Shown here: one piece after another, positions 26,241 through 38,900 of the stretch
Layout: every line of letters begins with the position of its first letter
How positions within the stretch are numbered: position 1 is the stretch's first letter
From: Marchantia polymorpha subsp. ruderalis
Taxonomy: Eukaryota > Streptophyta > Marchantiopsida > Marchantiales > Marchantiaceae
Direction of reading: 5' to 3'
DNA: 64,000 bases
NCBI GenBank assembly: GCA_037833965.1
Contig: AP031355.1
Coordinates: 15,587,501 to 15,651,500, forward strand
The notes under the pieces: generated by a model
What the model saw: only the letters and a program-made list of their open reading frames with translations
What the model was told of the DNA's origin: nothing
Databases searched by the model: none
Program-made: the position numbers and the translations under genes

Positions 26241-27660
26241 TCTGCTCAAGTTAAAATTACATTTTTTGCTTATCTAGGTTGAGCGTAACTAGTTTCATGG
26301 CTGTACACGTTATGATAACGATCCAATAATTCTCGTATAATGTGAATTTATTTAGATGTATAGCAAAGTCTTCATGTCTAAATGTTATTTCATGATGTGT
26401 AAGTAGATTATAATTCAATATTGTAGAATACTGAGTATGCCGGAATACGTATCTTTGTAATATTTTAGAATAAAACTTAGAATTGTAGGACATTCATATA
26501 CTTTGGTTGTTGACATTTCGCATTTTTTTTATCGACAGTAATATAATAATGTGAGTATAATGTTCAGGTATATGGTTATTTAATATAGTAAACTTCTGAA
26601 TTTTCTCTCCAAACATTAGATTACATATATTAATTAGATTAGATTAGATTATTGAGTAGATTTGTGTGCACATTTTCAGGATAGTTTCGTCGTTATTCCA
26701 TCAACCTTACGAAAAAAGGTTGCTGGAGAATCATTAATGCAAAAAACCGTCATGGGAAGATATGTAACCATAATATCTACAACGATATTGTGCGTTTTGA
26801 AATAAATGTAGATATAGTTTACCTTGAGAGACTAACAAAACTAAAAGACATACAATTCCTCTATTCACGTGAGATATTTACACTTTCGAGCTCTAATAAA
26901 TACCACCTTCCTAATGATTTAAGGATTCAAATAGATCCGTGTTGCATTGTTGAGCTTAAATCTTACTCCAAACTCAAGTCGAAGTGCCAAAAATACATGT
27001 CAACTAAGTGAAATTACTCATATCCTTCATGGGCAGGTATTTCAAGATAGACCTCGATACAAGTTGAATCAGAATATACATCTTCATCTTGAAAAAAATT
27101 ATTATTCTATTTAATTGATGTCTTTGACAGTCCACGTTGTAGCTCCTATTGTTAGTCTTGCAACTCTTCAGAAATTTCCAATGTTCCAAAGAAAAGTTTC
27201 CAAAACTCCTCAATACAAAGTGCATGTGTTTAGAAAGGATGTGATTATTAAGTATAAATGAAGGTGCATTTGTCCTGATTAAAGGTACTGGTTGTTCTAA
27301 ACCGCATTCTTTCATATCTTTGTTTGCAGCAAAATATGACAATGATTATTATATCACTCGAAAACATCTACAAAGTAATACACTCACGGAAATAATCTCG
27401 TTCCGTGATAATTCTTCACTCTTGAGATGGAGTGAAATATGGGGCACGCATACAGTCCATGGTCGAAGTGTCGGGATAAAAGAAATAACTCTAGAGCTGT
27501 TAGTACCATGATAGTTATGCTTTCATGTCTATGTCTATGATATGTAACGAGATGTTCTCATAACATCGAATCATATGTCGAAGTAATATTGTAGTAAGGT
27601 TCTGGCAGGAAACATACTTCTCTATCCTAATCAGAAGAATTACAACTTATTGTGGAAAAT
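26241..27660. repeat. AT-rich island, probable transposon remnant
   Basis: AT-rich block with several interrupted frames (for example 26790-27011 and 27320-27511 on the plus strand, 27342-27004 on the minus strand). A TTAGA-type short tandem run lies at 26636-26652. No family could be assigned. Confidence 0.4.
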
Positions 27661-30600
27661 CGATAACTCTATGTTTGTCGAGTGGTGTGCTGTCTGTGGA
27701 AGGGTGGGTTCCCAAATCGATACAAGTTGTCATATGCGCGTAGGTCCCGAGTGGCAACCAACATTGATTCAACTGCACGAAGAAAACGACACGAATGTGA
27801 CCCAAATGCAAGGATGCTAAAATGTGCGCATTTGCACATGCCTCCAACTTTGCCCACACCAGAGTCGCACTCATTCTCTGTGCGTGTCGTTCTTGGTGAG
27901 CGCACCAAGTCTGCGTCAACGATCAAGCTAAACTCGGTAACGTCGCCATTTGACTCCAAGTATTGAGAGAGAGAGAGAGAGAGAGAGAGAGCTCCGACTC
28001 CGACTCCGACTCGAAATCGAACCAATTGTATTCGCGTCTCCTCGAAGCGCTGTCTGTGCACACGCAAATATCTCGCCAGCGGGAGTACATCGGCAGTGGG
28101 TGAGGACGGGTCCAATCACGGCAGAGCGTTCCAGTTTGATCTCCAACCTTCCTTCCCCTTCTGACCCGAACCTCATCATTGTCTCTCGAGAAAAGAGGGC
28201 ATTGAACATATCGATCGTTCGAGTTTAGTTTAGTGGGTTCGGAGGCTTATATTAGGCACGAGAGTCGGGATTGGTTGGCCCCGGAGTGTTGCCACCCGTC
28301 GTTGAGCGGATTCCTCTTCTTTCCTGACAGGGATTTTTCGAGATTTTGACTTTGTTTACCTGTTTAGACAGGGGGTTGTTTCCAATACCGGAGGGATTTG
28401 GCGAGAGAAAAATGGAGGTGTTTCTGGGAAGTCGTTGACAATCTGCTCGACATCGTGACACTTAGCGAGGAAAATCCATCTCGCCATGTTCTGATTATGA
28501 GTTTGTTTGTGAGATTTCGTGGCACTCTTCTAGACTTGCCTCGATCGAGCTTTTCGGGCTCCTGGAGCAAGCTGAGGGAAGGCCGGACAGGGCATCATGA
28601 TGAGGCACGCAGAGAGCGCTACGATTAGGAAGAAGGTACCAGAGAAACGTTGCTGGCAGTCAACAAGCGAGGAGGTTGTTAGCGCAGCGATGGGATGGGT
28701 TTGCTATCTCGGAGACACCGAGCCGGAGAAGAGTTGGGAGAGTGGCTCCAGAGTTGAGGGAAAGCCATCGTCTCCAGTACATTATGTATAGTAAGTACAA
28801 GCTTGGCATGGGCACTGCTGTGCCCAAATAGACAAGCCGAGCCCCAAGGGACGAACACATGTGCTCAGCGCACCAAGCCTTTCGGTCGACTTCCAGAGCA
28901 GGTCGTTCGCATTGACCTCGAGAAAAGTCAGTCCCTCGGAGCAGGAAAAGCTTTTGTACTCTTGGGAGCATTTGGGAGTTGCACCGAAGCAAGCCTCCGG
29001 TTTACTTTAGTAATGGGCCTGCATGGACGACGGGGAAAAAGGACAAGTGTGACATGGCAGGGCTCTCTGGAAATTTGCTCCCTCGTCGTCGTACGCTGAG
29101 TGCAAGTTGCCTGGTAATACGGGGGCGCTTTACAGCTGTTAGAGTTTCCCGGTTTCACGTCATTCACTATCCGAAATAATATAGTAACATTCCGTTCTCT
29201 CCTCCCCCTTTTTTTCTGCCGGAGCCAAATCTGTGCGCGTGCTGAGTGTGAAGTTGGAACGCACGGTCGCCGTCGTCGTCGATCACTGTCCAAGTTGACA
29301 ATTTCCACTTCGAGAGAAGCGGAAGGGCCTCGCCCCGGCCCGTTCAGACTTACAGCGACAAATCGGGCCTCGAGGTCAAACCTCGACGCTTCGGATGAAG
29401 CACGTTGTGGGCCTCGGACGGCAAAAGCTTGCCATGCCAACCATCCGAGGTGTCGTTAAGCGTCCGTAACCCGTACGAGCAACGATGGATGAGATTCGAC
29501 GGATGGATGGATGGAGCGCGAAGAGTATCGGGCAAGCTCCACTTCCACTAACATTCAAGATTCTCAGCCGAGGACATGCTCATGCAAAAGATGTCTCATC
29601 CCGTGCCCACCGATAATTACGACGCGCTCAAGAGTTTTACCAACCAATTGAATGCGAGCTCAACAACTCCACCGGCGATGGAATCATAAGGCCCATTGGA
29701 GTTGGGGTTGGGGTTGGCTCAAGAAGATCTCCAGATGCAGCAGCAGCACCGGGTGCCATCGGCCTCGACGCAGCGCAGTGGAAAGCGTGAGATGATGAGA
29801 TCACGCCCGGACATTCGCCTCCTCTTCAAAAACACGTACTGTAGAGGACGCATAATTTCTCATCCGATCGGCTTGTCTCGCTTTGCACGAACAAATGTCG
29901 AAGGGAATAAACATTTACGAGTCGAAGGTCCCGTGGAAGACGGTGTTGATTGTGGGGACGAGCACGGCAGACGGGGTTGCGACGACGACGCCCCCTCCTC
30001 CTCCCCCCCCCCCCCCCCGGGAGACGGGAGGTCATGTGCTGGACAATAACCTTGTCTTTCTTGAAAAACGGTAAAAGGGCAGGGACGGTATTTTGGTCTT
30101 GGGGGACCGATTGGGAATAAGTCAACCGTTAAAGGGGACGAGAGGCGAATTCAAATCTGCGAAAGCTTGTGTAGGCAAACGGTACGCGCGCGAGTAATGT
30201 AGATCTGTCTGCGTGCAATGAATACTGTCCGTCTCCTTGCGCAGGGCAAAGGGGGGCATGTGTAAGAGGCCGTGGCTTTTTGGCCAACTTTAACTACCGA
30301 GCTCTGCGATGGCTCGAGGCACATACGGTTCTACAACTCTTGAATCAATACGATCACATCACCAGCTGCAGCTTTGCCTTGTCAGGCAGTCCCTCGGGGG
30401 CTCCATTTCGCCAGATTCTGTGTTCTTCCTCGACTCTGGACTCTGGAGCCTGGAGCCGGGTTCCTGGTCCCGGGTCCTCGGGCCCCGGGCGGTCCATCTT
30501 TGCTGCGTCCCCCGATTCCCCGCCCGTCCCCTCCCTCCCCCGGTTGTACACTAGCCCTCCACCCATGGAACATAAATGTCAATCCGCGCACGGTTGCCCG

Positions 30601-33600
30601 CCTGCCGGCCTGCCTGAAGGTTCATCGTACTGACCGTCGCGAGCTCGTACTTACGTACCATGTCCGACACTGCTTCGATTTGCAAGGCGAAATCGAGATT
30701 TTCCACCACTTCCTCTGGCTCCAGATCTAGCTCTCTCTCGCTCTCTCGCTCCTCTGCCTCTCTCTCTCGCGCGCGCACTCGCCCCCATCCTCACCCTACG
30801 CGAGTCTAGCGCCACAACTGCTGCTACCAGTGTACCGGTACCATTGCGCTGTGTACTGGGGGGTAGATCCTACGGCAGCAATATTCAGTTTACGCGCACT
30901 CCTGCTGATGATTGTGGGTGGGCGGTCGGGGGGAAGGGAGGGAGGGAGGGAGGGGAGGGCAGGGAGGAGCAAAGGGGAGGAGAGAGCTGCTTTTTGGGGC
31001 TGGCTGCTTTATCCGTGCCTGCGTCCACTGCTGCTGCGGCAGGTCGATATGACATGAACAGTCTGTCCTTGTTGGAGAAGACATGACAGGAGTTCAAACT
31101 ACTCTACTCGGTAGCATAGCTCAACTGTCTGTCCCGGATCCGCGTTATGAACGAGCAGGATCGCCTCGTTCGATGATCCTTTTGGGGTTTAGCAGAGCTT
31201 GGAAATGGACCTAGTTCATGAGTAGTGGGCAGCTCTAGCCATGGCATTCTCGTCGGCCTCCTGCAGCCCCAGCATTCAATGCTCCTCCCGAAAAGATGGA
31301 TTCCATGGATGGGTCCGAATCGTCCGTTTCCTGTATGGAGCCCCCCGACCTTTACAGTGCCCATTCCCCTTTTCGAGCCAGTCCGCCATGCTGCTTCTGC
31401 TGCTGCTGCTCTCTCTCTCTCCCTCTCCCTCTACTCGTACCGTAGACCTACCTCGTAGGGGCATCAGGAATACGCGTGTATGAGTACAGATATGTTCGAG
31501 CTCTTCCTTCTCCAGTGCAGGAAGTAGGTTGGCAGGCACTACACGGGTACTCACTCATCCATTGGGTGCTGTACACCAGCCTAGTGCCGCTTTCGGCTGT
31601 CGCTCTAGCTAGTACGTTACTTTGCAGGGGAGCAAACATTCAAACTTCTGAGCGAGCGAGCGAGAGAGAGAGAAAGAAATTAAGGAGTTTATGGAGTTTT
31701 CAGATTTCTCATCTCACTCCGATCTAGAAGTTGGGGAGCTTGATTATCAATGCTGAAGAACGCGGAACCAGGATCCTAGAAAGCCTAGAGACATGATGCT
31801 GCAAGTTCGAGATATTGATTGAGAGGGGATCAGGGAGAGACGAGCAGAGAATGGAGGGGGCAGGATCGAGCTGAACTCAACTCAACTCAACTGGACTTCA
31901 CTGGACTGGACTGGAAGTCTCGAGACCTCGAAGGCTAGAATGTAGGAAGTACTTGATCTAGTTCGTTATAAGATGGTTACGCAAACCCCTCGCGGGCCAC
32001 TTTTAATTTATGAGAACACTTTTGCACCGATGTTTTGAACGCAGCGTGTAACAAATGCTGTTGCTTCGCTCACCCGTCCTCACAAGTCAAGGGACGGAGC
32101 TGAGGATGAGGTGAGGTGAAGGTTGGTAGTAGTAGTAGCGGTAGTAGTATTACCAGTAGTCGTCGTAGTGCATAGAGCCTAGAGAGACATATCCTTTTCG
32201 CAAACATTCAATTCTATGACACCTTCGGAGCCAACGAGTTCAGAATTCTGTCGACTGAGAACACGTACAACCATAAATGCTTTATGAACCACTTCGTCGC
32301 AAGGCATCAGAGAGAAGCCTACAGACATGATCGTGCCCTTGAAGTCGACTTCTGAATGAAGGCCATCTCCCTACAGCCCCTGATCGAAGAATGCAGACTT
32401 GCCCTGCAGGCAGAACGATCTTCAAGCCTAGCGAGAATAGGCCCCCCCTTTCAAGTCGTAGGGAGCTTGCGAAAAATGCACTCTCCTGATCATTGAGGTC
32501 GAGCCTGTAGATTATATCCTCCCTGCGCCAGTATAGTGTCACCAGTTACGTACTTCTACGTATACTCTACTCTACTCTACTCTACTCTACTCTACTCTCC
32601 CTCTCCCTCTCTCGTAGGTAGGAAAGGAGTCAGTGCGGCCCCTCGCAGCAGCTCTAGAGTGTTCTTATCGATGAATGTTCTCCCGGGTGCCATTAAAGCT
32701 CGAGTACCGATGATGAGTGAGGATCAGGGTGATGGAAATTTGCGAGTGCGCGAGGCAAAACGGTCGCGTTCTCTCGACCAGGAGCAGGAGCAGGAGCAGA
32801 AGGTCGAATCATGCTCTTGTACGGTGGCCGGAGATCGTCGATGGGAGGAGCAAGGCAGGTGCTGCTAGGCTGGCTAGGCTGAGCAGATGGATGGATGGAT
32901 GGAGGGATAGGTGGGTGCGCCTTGAAAGCCAGCAGGAGGATGACGATCGAGGGCGAAAGGAGAGGAGATGGAAACCGCAGAAAGCTCGGCCAAAGTATCA
33001 AAGTTTCTAGCGCAAGGAAGTGACGTCAACGGTGAGAGAAAAGAGGCATCTGCGCTGCGCTGCTCGCAAGAAAAGTGGGAGCCGCGCCTCACTCCTCGGG
33101 CGTCCATCTTCTGGGTTCCGAGGAAGTGTAAGACGGAGGATCTGCATCGACAGAAAAGCGGAGACGGAAAGGTCTGCGCCGAGAAGCAAGAGCCCTCGCC
33201 GCTTGCGCGTTGCGCACGAGGTCGTCTAGCACTTCGCCCGTCATCATGAGCCTCGCCTTTACTTTCCCGGTTTCTCCAGCGTCATCCGCATGCTCCATGG
33301 ATAACAGCAGCAGCTAAAAATCAGACTCCATGCAACAAACAAGATCCAAGGCCTCCGCTCGCTCTGAGCAGCCCTAGACCCCCCTCGTCCTACTATATAG
33401 CGCCCTTCCGTCTGAGATTTCGAGCTCCCGATTTCGACATCAACCCTCCCTTCCCATCTCATCTCGCCCGAAAGCTCCTGTTCTCAGAGTCAGCGGCCTG
33501 GCCCTGGGCTTCAGATTTATTCCTGCGACACAGGCTCCCATGTCCTCACGAAGCCTTTAAAGCGCTCGGCCCGCAGACGATCCATGGACTCTCATCCGGC

Positions 33601-35853
33601 CATAAGATCGTTGCGTGGGGAGGGCGGACCGGAGCAGGCCCTCAGAGCGACGAATCATCGAGCGCGAAAGCGGACTGGGTCGCGGCAAAAGTTCTTCTGA
33701 GGGCCTAGAGCTTGAGCCTAGACGGGCATGAGTACGACATCCATCCGTAGTGGCCCGCCCGCCCGCGCAGCAAATCCTCCATGCGAGCCAGACTCCAGTA
33801 AAAGGGCATTCAGCCTCCGAGCGACTCCCTCCCTCACTCCCTCACTGTGGCGCGAGATCAATTAAACCCGGCCCACGGCGGGTCAGTGGCAGATTGTGCC
33901 ACGAGTGCGGTCTCGGCATGCCATATAACGGTAATTGCTCAGCCGGCGACGAGACATTCGGCTCGAGGATGGCGATCGTGGAGAATTCGTCATCTCGTAA
34001 GCGTCCGGAACACTGGTCCCGGTCCGCGTACAAGATATGTTGATAAACTGGGCTCCACGTGCTCCGGACAAGAGAGCTCATGGCTGAAACTGAGTCGACG
34101 ATATTTGGAGATTGAGTCGAGCACAGGAGAAGAATATTTATATAAATGCCGACCTATCCATTCATCATGAATATCTCTCTCCTCTAGTGGCAGTCTCTGT
34201 CGACTGGGAGAAGTGCCCTGCCCTGCCCTGCCGATGGGGATCGACAACAATCCGAATTGACAAGGAATTCTCAAGCTCGGATATCGCACCCGACAGTGTG
34301 GAATCCAATATGACGATTTCCGATTTCCGAATTCGGATTGCGGGTTTGCGTGTTTAATAACGAACCCGAATCAGAACAAACCCAACCCAACCACCGTGAA
34401 AGGTGGAATCCAACAACATAACCACACGACACAGTGTTCGTTAATTGTTGAGAGAGAGCCTTGAGACCCGGCTGGCTGCTGCTGGTGTGCTAGAGTTTCC
34501 TGGCAGCCGACAAATCCACATGTGCCCACACACACAAACACACTCTCCCTCCCGCTCGCTCGCTCATACTCGTGTACTCAAGTCCTCACAAAAACATAGC
34601 TGCTGTGAGGTCCGGTCCTCTGCGACAGGGTCAGTCGGCCCAGCCCAGCCAAGCCAGTCCGTCCGTCCCTCGGTCATACCATGGACCATACGACGCAAGC
34701 TCGTACCATATTTCCTCTCGCCCACCGACAACAACTCCAGCTCCGGGTGGACTGGGGCCGGACGCACAACGACGTGCTTGCTGTTCACGAGCTCGACACA
34801 AGCAAGCCAACAAACCAAGAAACAGTGACAGCAACAGGAGCTCGAGTTCTAATTCTGCCCTCGCAAGACCTGGGACATTATCCATCCCTCCCTCCCTCCC
34901 TCAATGAGGAGACCCTTGGACTACGCTAGCCGCACTTTTCTTCCTCCATTCCTTCCTCCATCCCTCCTTAATCCTCGCCTTGGCCTCCAGCCAGCTGAAT
35001 CAGCATCGGCAGCCAAGCAGCCCGCCTGCGCTCCAGAGAGAGAGAGAGAGAGCAGGGGACGGCAGGCAGGGGAGAGTGCAAGCAGCCTGAGACGCAACCC
35101 TACAGCGCATCCCAAGGGCTTCGTCAACCCAAAAATCTTCCTGTCACGAATTTGAAGTCGGGCGGGCGAAGGGCGAAGGGCGAAGGGCGTGTGAGTGAGT
35201 GTCTGTGAACATAAATGGTCTCGCAGCGTCCGGGGGCGATCCCTGTAGAGCAGGGAGAGGGAGAGGGTTGCTGGCCTTGCGCATCCGAGTCGGCACATGG
35301 CGATTTAATTCGCCCTAACCATGACTCGGGCTGGGCCCAAGTGCATGTGGCATGCAATCCGACTGGGATCGCAAATCTGCGATGTGTCGGGCTCGCACGG
35401 CCGAGTGCGCTTGCAGGGTCGAGGGTTACATACTCGTGCTCGTCACAGTCAGAACCACAATAAGTTTCGTTCTCGTGAGCATTTGACTGTGATGGCAAGT
35501 GGGGTCTCCAACAGTGCGTCCACTTGTCAATGATCGGGTACTGTTGGAGCTCTCTTTGAGAAAAAAACCCTGATGGGACCTGGTCTGTACAGCCCCGGCC
35601 TCAATCATCTTACGTCTCGCCACTGCTGGTCGTCTACTATGCGACCCACTTCCGAGGAAACAGTGTCGAGACCAAATCAGAATTCCGTACACGATCGACA
35701 GGTCGGCGCTGGGATAGTGACAACTGCCCACGAAAATTTAACCTCATTTACACCCAGCAGCGAACTCAAATGATGGAGGGGAGAAAGAGAGGGAGAGACA
35801 GAGAGAGCACATGAGAGTTTGACATTATTCACACGAATCAATCTCAAATGAAA

Positions 35854-35884
<31 letters not shown>

Positions 35885-36090
35885 TGAGAGTCGGTCACGA
35901 GAATGCGGAGATCGAGATGACTCACCGATCGAGAGGTAGTTGACAGAAGAAGATGGGCGGCGGCGGGTCATCACACAGACCGAACTCGACCTGAAAGAAT
36001 TGCAAGGCGGGCGGCCTGAGAGAGACAGATGGTCAAAGTCTGACTGAGCCCACAAACCCATCAGAGCGTCGGAGAGACAGAGAGTAGGAT
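27661..36090. other. intergenic, rich in simple repeats, no gene recognised
   Basis: GC-normal to GC-rich DNA with many short frames but none with family motifs. Simple repeats: GA at 27965-27991 followed by CTCCGA triplet-like repeats; GGAT at 29500-29515; a run of 16 C at 30003-30018; G-runs at 30914-30985; TACTC units at 32561-32598; GGAT at 32886-32902; GAAGGGC units at 35163-35189; GA at 35854-35884. Confidence 0.5.
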
Positions 36091-36724
36091 CCAAATGGCA
36101 ATTGTATTAATATTTACATTCCGCCGGCCGGCCTCGACCAGGCCGGCGAAAACACTGAATTCGCAATGATCCTGAGTACATCATAGATTTACTTGTGGTT
36201 TTTTTTTTTGCTTTTACGATCTTATAGCTTTTGGAACTCCCTAACGGAGAAAGAATGTGATCAATGCATACTACGTTCATCATCATGTACAGAGCTACTA
36301 TTTCCAGCTGTACAAAGTCTGTACTTGTGACCCCGCGGTCCCCAGAATACCCAACCCCTGTGGTAGAACCCTTGAGCTGGATGCAAATCTTCAAAATCAG
36401 AAGTTGCCTCGTCGGTCTCAAGAAAAAGGTGTGGGCACAAAAACAGGCCACCAATACTACAAGGAATTGGTGCGAACTCGTCCAGTGTGCGAAACCACAC
36501 GGGAACATGAATCTCCCTACGCTATCTTGTTGCAGCTAGTGCTGATATAAATCTGACATAGAAGATCGAAGAACAGCAGGAGCTCCGTAGACGACCTTCG
36601 CAGATGTGATGATAAAAAGGTTTCACCTCCGCACATAGGGTCGCTTCTACGGAGGCAGGCTCTCAAAATTTTACTCAACTGCTCTCCATACCCTCTGTTC
36701 TGCTCTGCTTAGATCAAAAAACGT
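36091..36724 (-). other. probable 3' UTR and downstream region of the MYB gene
   Basis: No coding frame follows the stop at 36725. On the minus strand a TGTAAATATTAATA element at about 36103-36117 is a candidate polyadenylation region. A GC-rich hairpin (GCCGGCC...GGCCGGC, about 36123-36148) lies just before it. Confidence 0.35.
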
Positions 36725-37883
36725 TTAAGCGTTCGCAGACTGGGGCATCGGGTACGACATGTGCTGCATGGCCATTGGGGGCCCTTGCATCACAGGCACA
36801 TGCCCGTAAGGTACATGGTGCGGATGGCCCGTCGGAGTCATAAGCATTTGTCCTCCAATCGCTTGGTCGGGTCCTCCCATACCTCCCATATCATACATAC
36901 TCGCCCCTTGTAGGCCTGACCTTGGCCATTGAGCTCCCGGCGATGGCAGGCCCGTGATGGGCCCTGGGCTCTGAGGAAGCGAGTCTCCATCGTTCACGCT
37001 CGTGATGTCGTGGATACTGGACCGCCTTTTGTCCTTGTTGTTGATGGAGTTCAGGCGAATGAAGTACTTTTGGGCGTGGCTCGCCACTTGCGTCGGCGTC
37101 CTCGATACTACAAAATTCCTCGAAATGCTTCGCCAGTCTCCCTTGCCGAATTTGGCAAGCCCTAGCAAAAATAATCTGTGCATACCATACCCACAGATGC
37201 ATCATCGTCAGTCCGGCACGGGCTAGCTCGAATCATTTTCTGAGACAGCTACGGGTCCTCTACCTCACTCGGACCGACCTCGTTTCACTTAGGTCTCGAC
37301 ACTGACAGTTAGCGGATTCGAAATCAGGAGGATCCTTGTGCCTCATTGTGTTTGAATAAAACCTTAGGTACAGTTCAAATGGCTCTCCTTGAGCCTCGAA
37401 AGAATGGAGAACGAGCGGGAGAGTGACAAACCTGTGCTCTTCTTCGGACCACGGAATTCCTTTGCGCCGCTCGGGATCACTGGCTTTGGAGCTAGGAGCC
37501 TTCCCCGAAGGCAGACTGGTGGCATTCGTGGCATTTGCATTGGAGCCACCGAGACCGTGGTGTCCTCCGTGAACGGGCTTCCTCGAGGTGGGGGAATCCT
37601 CGTCCGAAGACGACATTAGGCCGACGGACTTGTGGTAGTTTGGCAGGGCCACACGTCCAGTCTCTATTGAATTCAGATCTTCTATCAACCTATCGTAATG
37701 CTTCTTCACCTCGGTGGGATCGACGCCAGGCAGCTTGGCTGCAATCTTCTCCCATCGATCGGGAGAATCTCCGTCATAGATGGCTAACGCCTTCTCAAAC
37801 AACTTGTCCAATTTTGGCGTCCAAGGAGGAGGAATCGGTAACTGTCCAGGAGACCCCGCTGTTTGGGCGACGGTTGTTGCCAT
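36725..37883 (-). CDS. DIVARICATA-type MYB-related transcription factor (two SANT/MYB domains, SHAQKYF)
   Basis: Exons 37883-37432 and 37175-36725 with a 256 bp GT-AG intron give 300 residues. The chosen ATG ([10 protein letters not shown]) opens just before the first domain; the frame runs further upstream without a stop, so a longer start is possible but looks like leader. Domain 1 spans about residues 20-70 ([17 protein letters not shown], then [13 protein letters not shown]). Domain 2 spans about 142-192 ([10 protein letters not shown], then [15 protein letters not shown] and SHAQKYF at 183-189), followed by [15 protein letters not shown]. This is the classic I-box/DIV arrangement; such proteins bind GATAA-like I-box sites and related motifs in the nucleus. 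The intron splits codon 151 (EEH-R-LFL), inside domain 2. The C-terminal tail is rich in Gly, Pro, His and Met, probably disordered. The exact subfamily role cannot be set. Confidence 0.93.
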
Positions 37884-38900
37884 CAGTGATCTCCGATTCA
37901 CCTCAAGCCCAGCACCCAGCGATTTAAAATCGGAAGAAATTCGATTGCGGGACGGTGAAATGAGGCTCGGCAATCGACGGGATTGCTTCACTCGGCGCCT
38001 CGTTGGCAAACGGCGGGCTCAAAATCAAATGACCTCCCACCCATAAAAACCTTCTTTCTTCGACTCCAACTCGGCAACTCCACCACCCCTCGGTCAATCG
38101 ATCAATCGATCAATCCCGCGGCCGAGATGAACGAGAATTGAGGAACCCGTTCGAGCTGGTCTGAAAGATGTCGCAGCTTAAAGGCCCGGACGGGACGGTC
38201 TTCCGGATGAAAAATATAGAAAAATACTCGCTCGCTCGCGAGGCGGGGCAGGAAGATGGTGGAACGAGCTGTGGAAGTGACAGTCGCAGCTGAACGGAAC
38301 CCCGCGGCAGCAGACGCAGTCGGTACGAACGAGAAGAGAAGGAAGCAGCGGCGGAAAGCGAATGGAAAGGGGCGAAAGGCGGTGCTGTTGGATGCACAGG
38401 AACTCTGAAGAGGAGATCTCTGCGCTGCAGCAGCAGCTGCTGCTGCTGCTCGAGGAGAGAGAGAGGAGATGAAAGGAGAGGAGAGAAACGGGCCTCGGGC
38501 GGAAGCAGGTGTGAGAGAGAGCTCTCGGTGCGGCAAAGGGGCTGAGCAATGTGGAGGGCTCTGGCTTTATGGGCTCGCTCGCTCTCGCCCGCGGTCCCCT
38601 TCGGCAGTCGCAACCGGACTGCGGGGGCGGGCGGGGGCGGGCGGGCAGACAAGTAGGCAGGCTCGCGAAAGCGAAGGGCAGGGCACTAATAACCAACACC
38701 CTTGCCCGCCCGCCCGCCGTGTCCTTCACAGTGCACTACCAGGCCCGGCGAGAGGGCAAGCCCCGAGCGACCGGGCGGGCGGGCTATCCTACGACACAGT
38801 AAATACCAGCCTCGTCATCTCTCTCTCTCTCTCTCTCTCTCTCGCCCGCCCGCCGGCCTTCCTTCGGCCCTTCTCCTAAACGGTCCTCGACGGGCTCGGC
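37884..38900 (-). promoter_or_regulatory. probable 5' leader and proximal promoter of the MYB gene
   Basis: Upstream of the ATG the minus strand is GC-rich and holds CT-rich tracts (about 38455-38525), CAG/CTG repeats (about 38424-38452) and, at 38818-38843, a GA dinucleotide run. GAGA runs are bound by plant BBR/BPC factors. The transcription start is not identifiable. A plus-strand G-rich block at 38619-38645 could form a G-quadruplex on the template strand. Confidence 0.4.

Noticed and set aside
37884..38009. Longer N-terminus of the MYB protein starting upstream
   Set aside because: The frame is open but the extra residues are basic and Ser-rich and unlike the family; the ATG at 37883 leads directly into the first domain.
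38102..38729. Minus-strand frames of 144-183 codons upstream of the MYB gene
   Set aside because: Ser/Arg/Leu-rich low-complexity translations of the CT- and CAG-rich leader.
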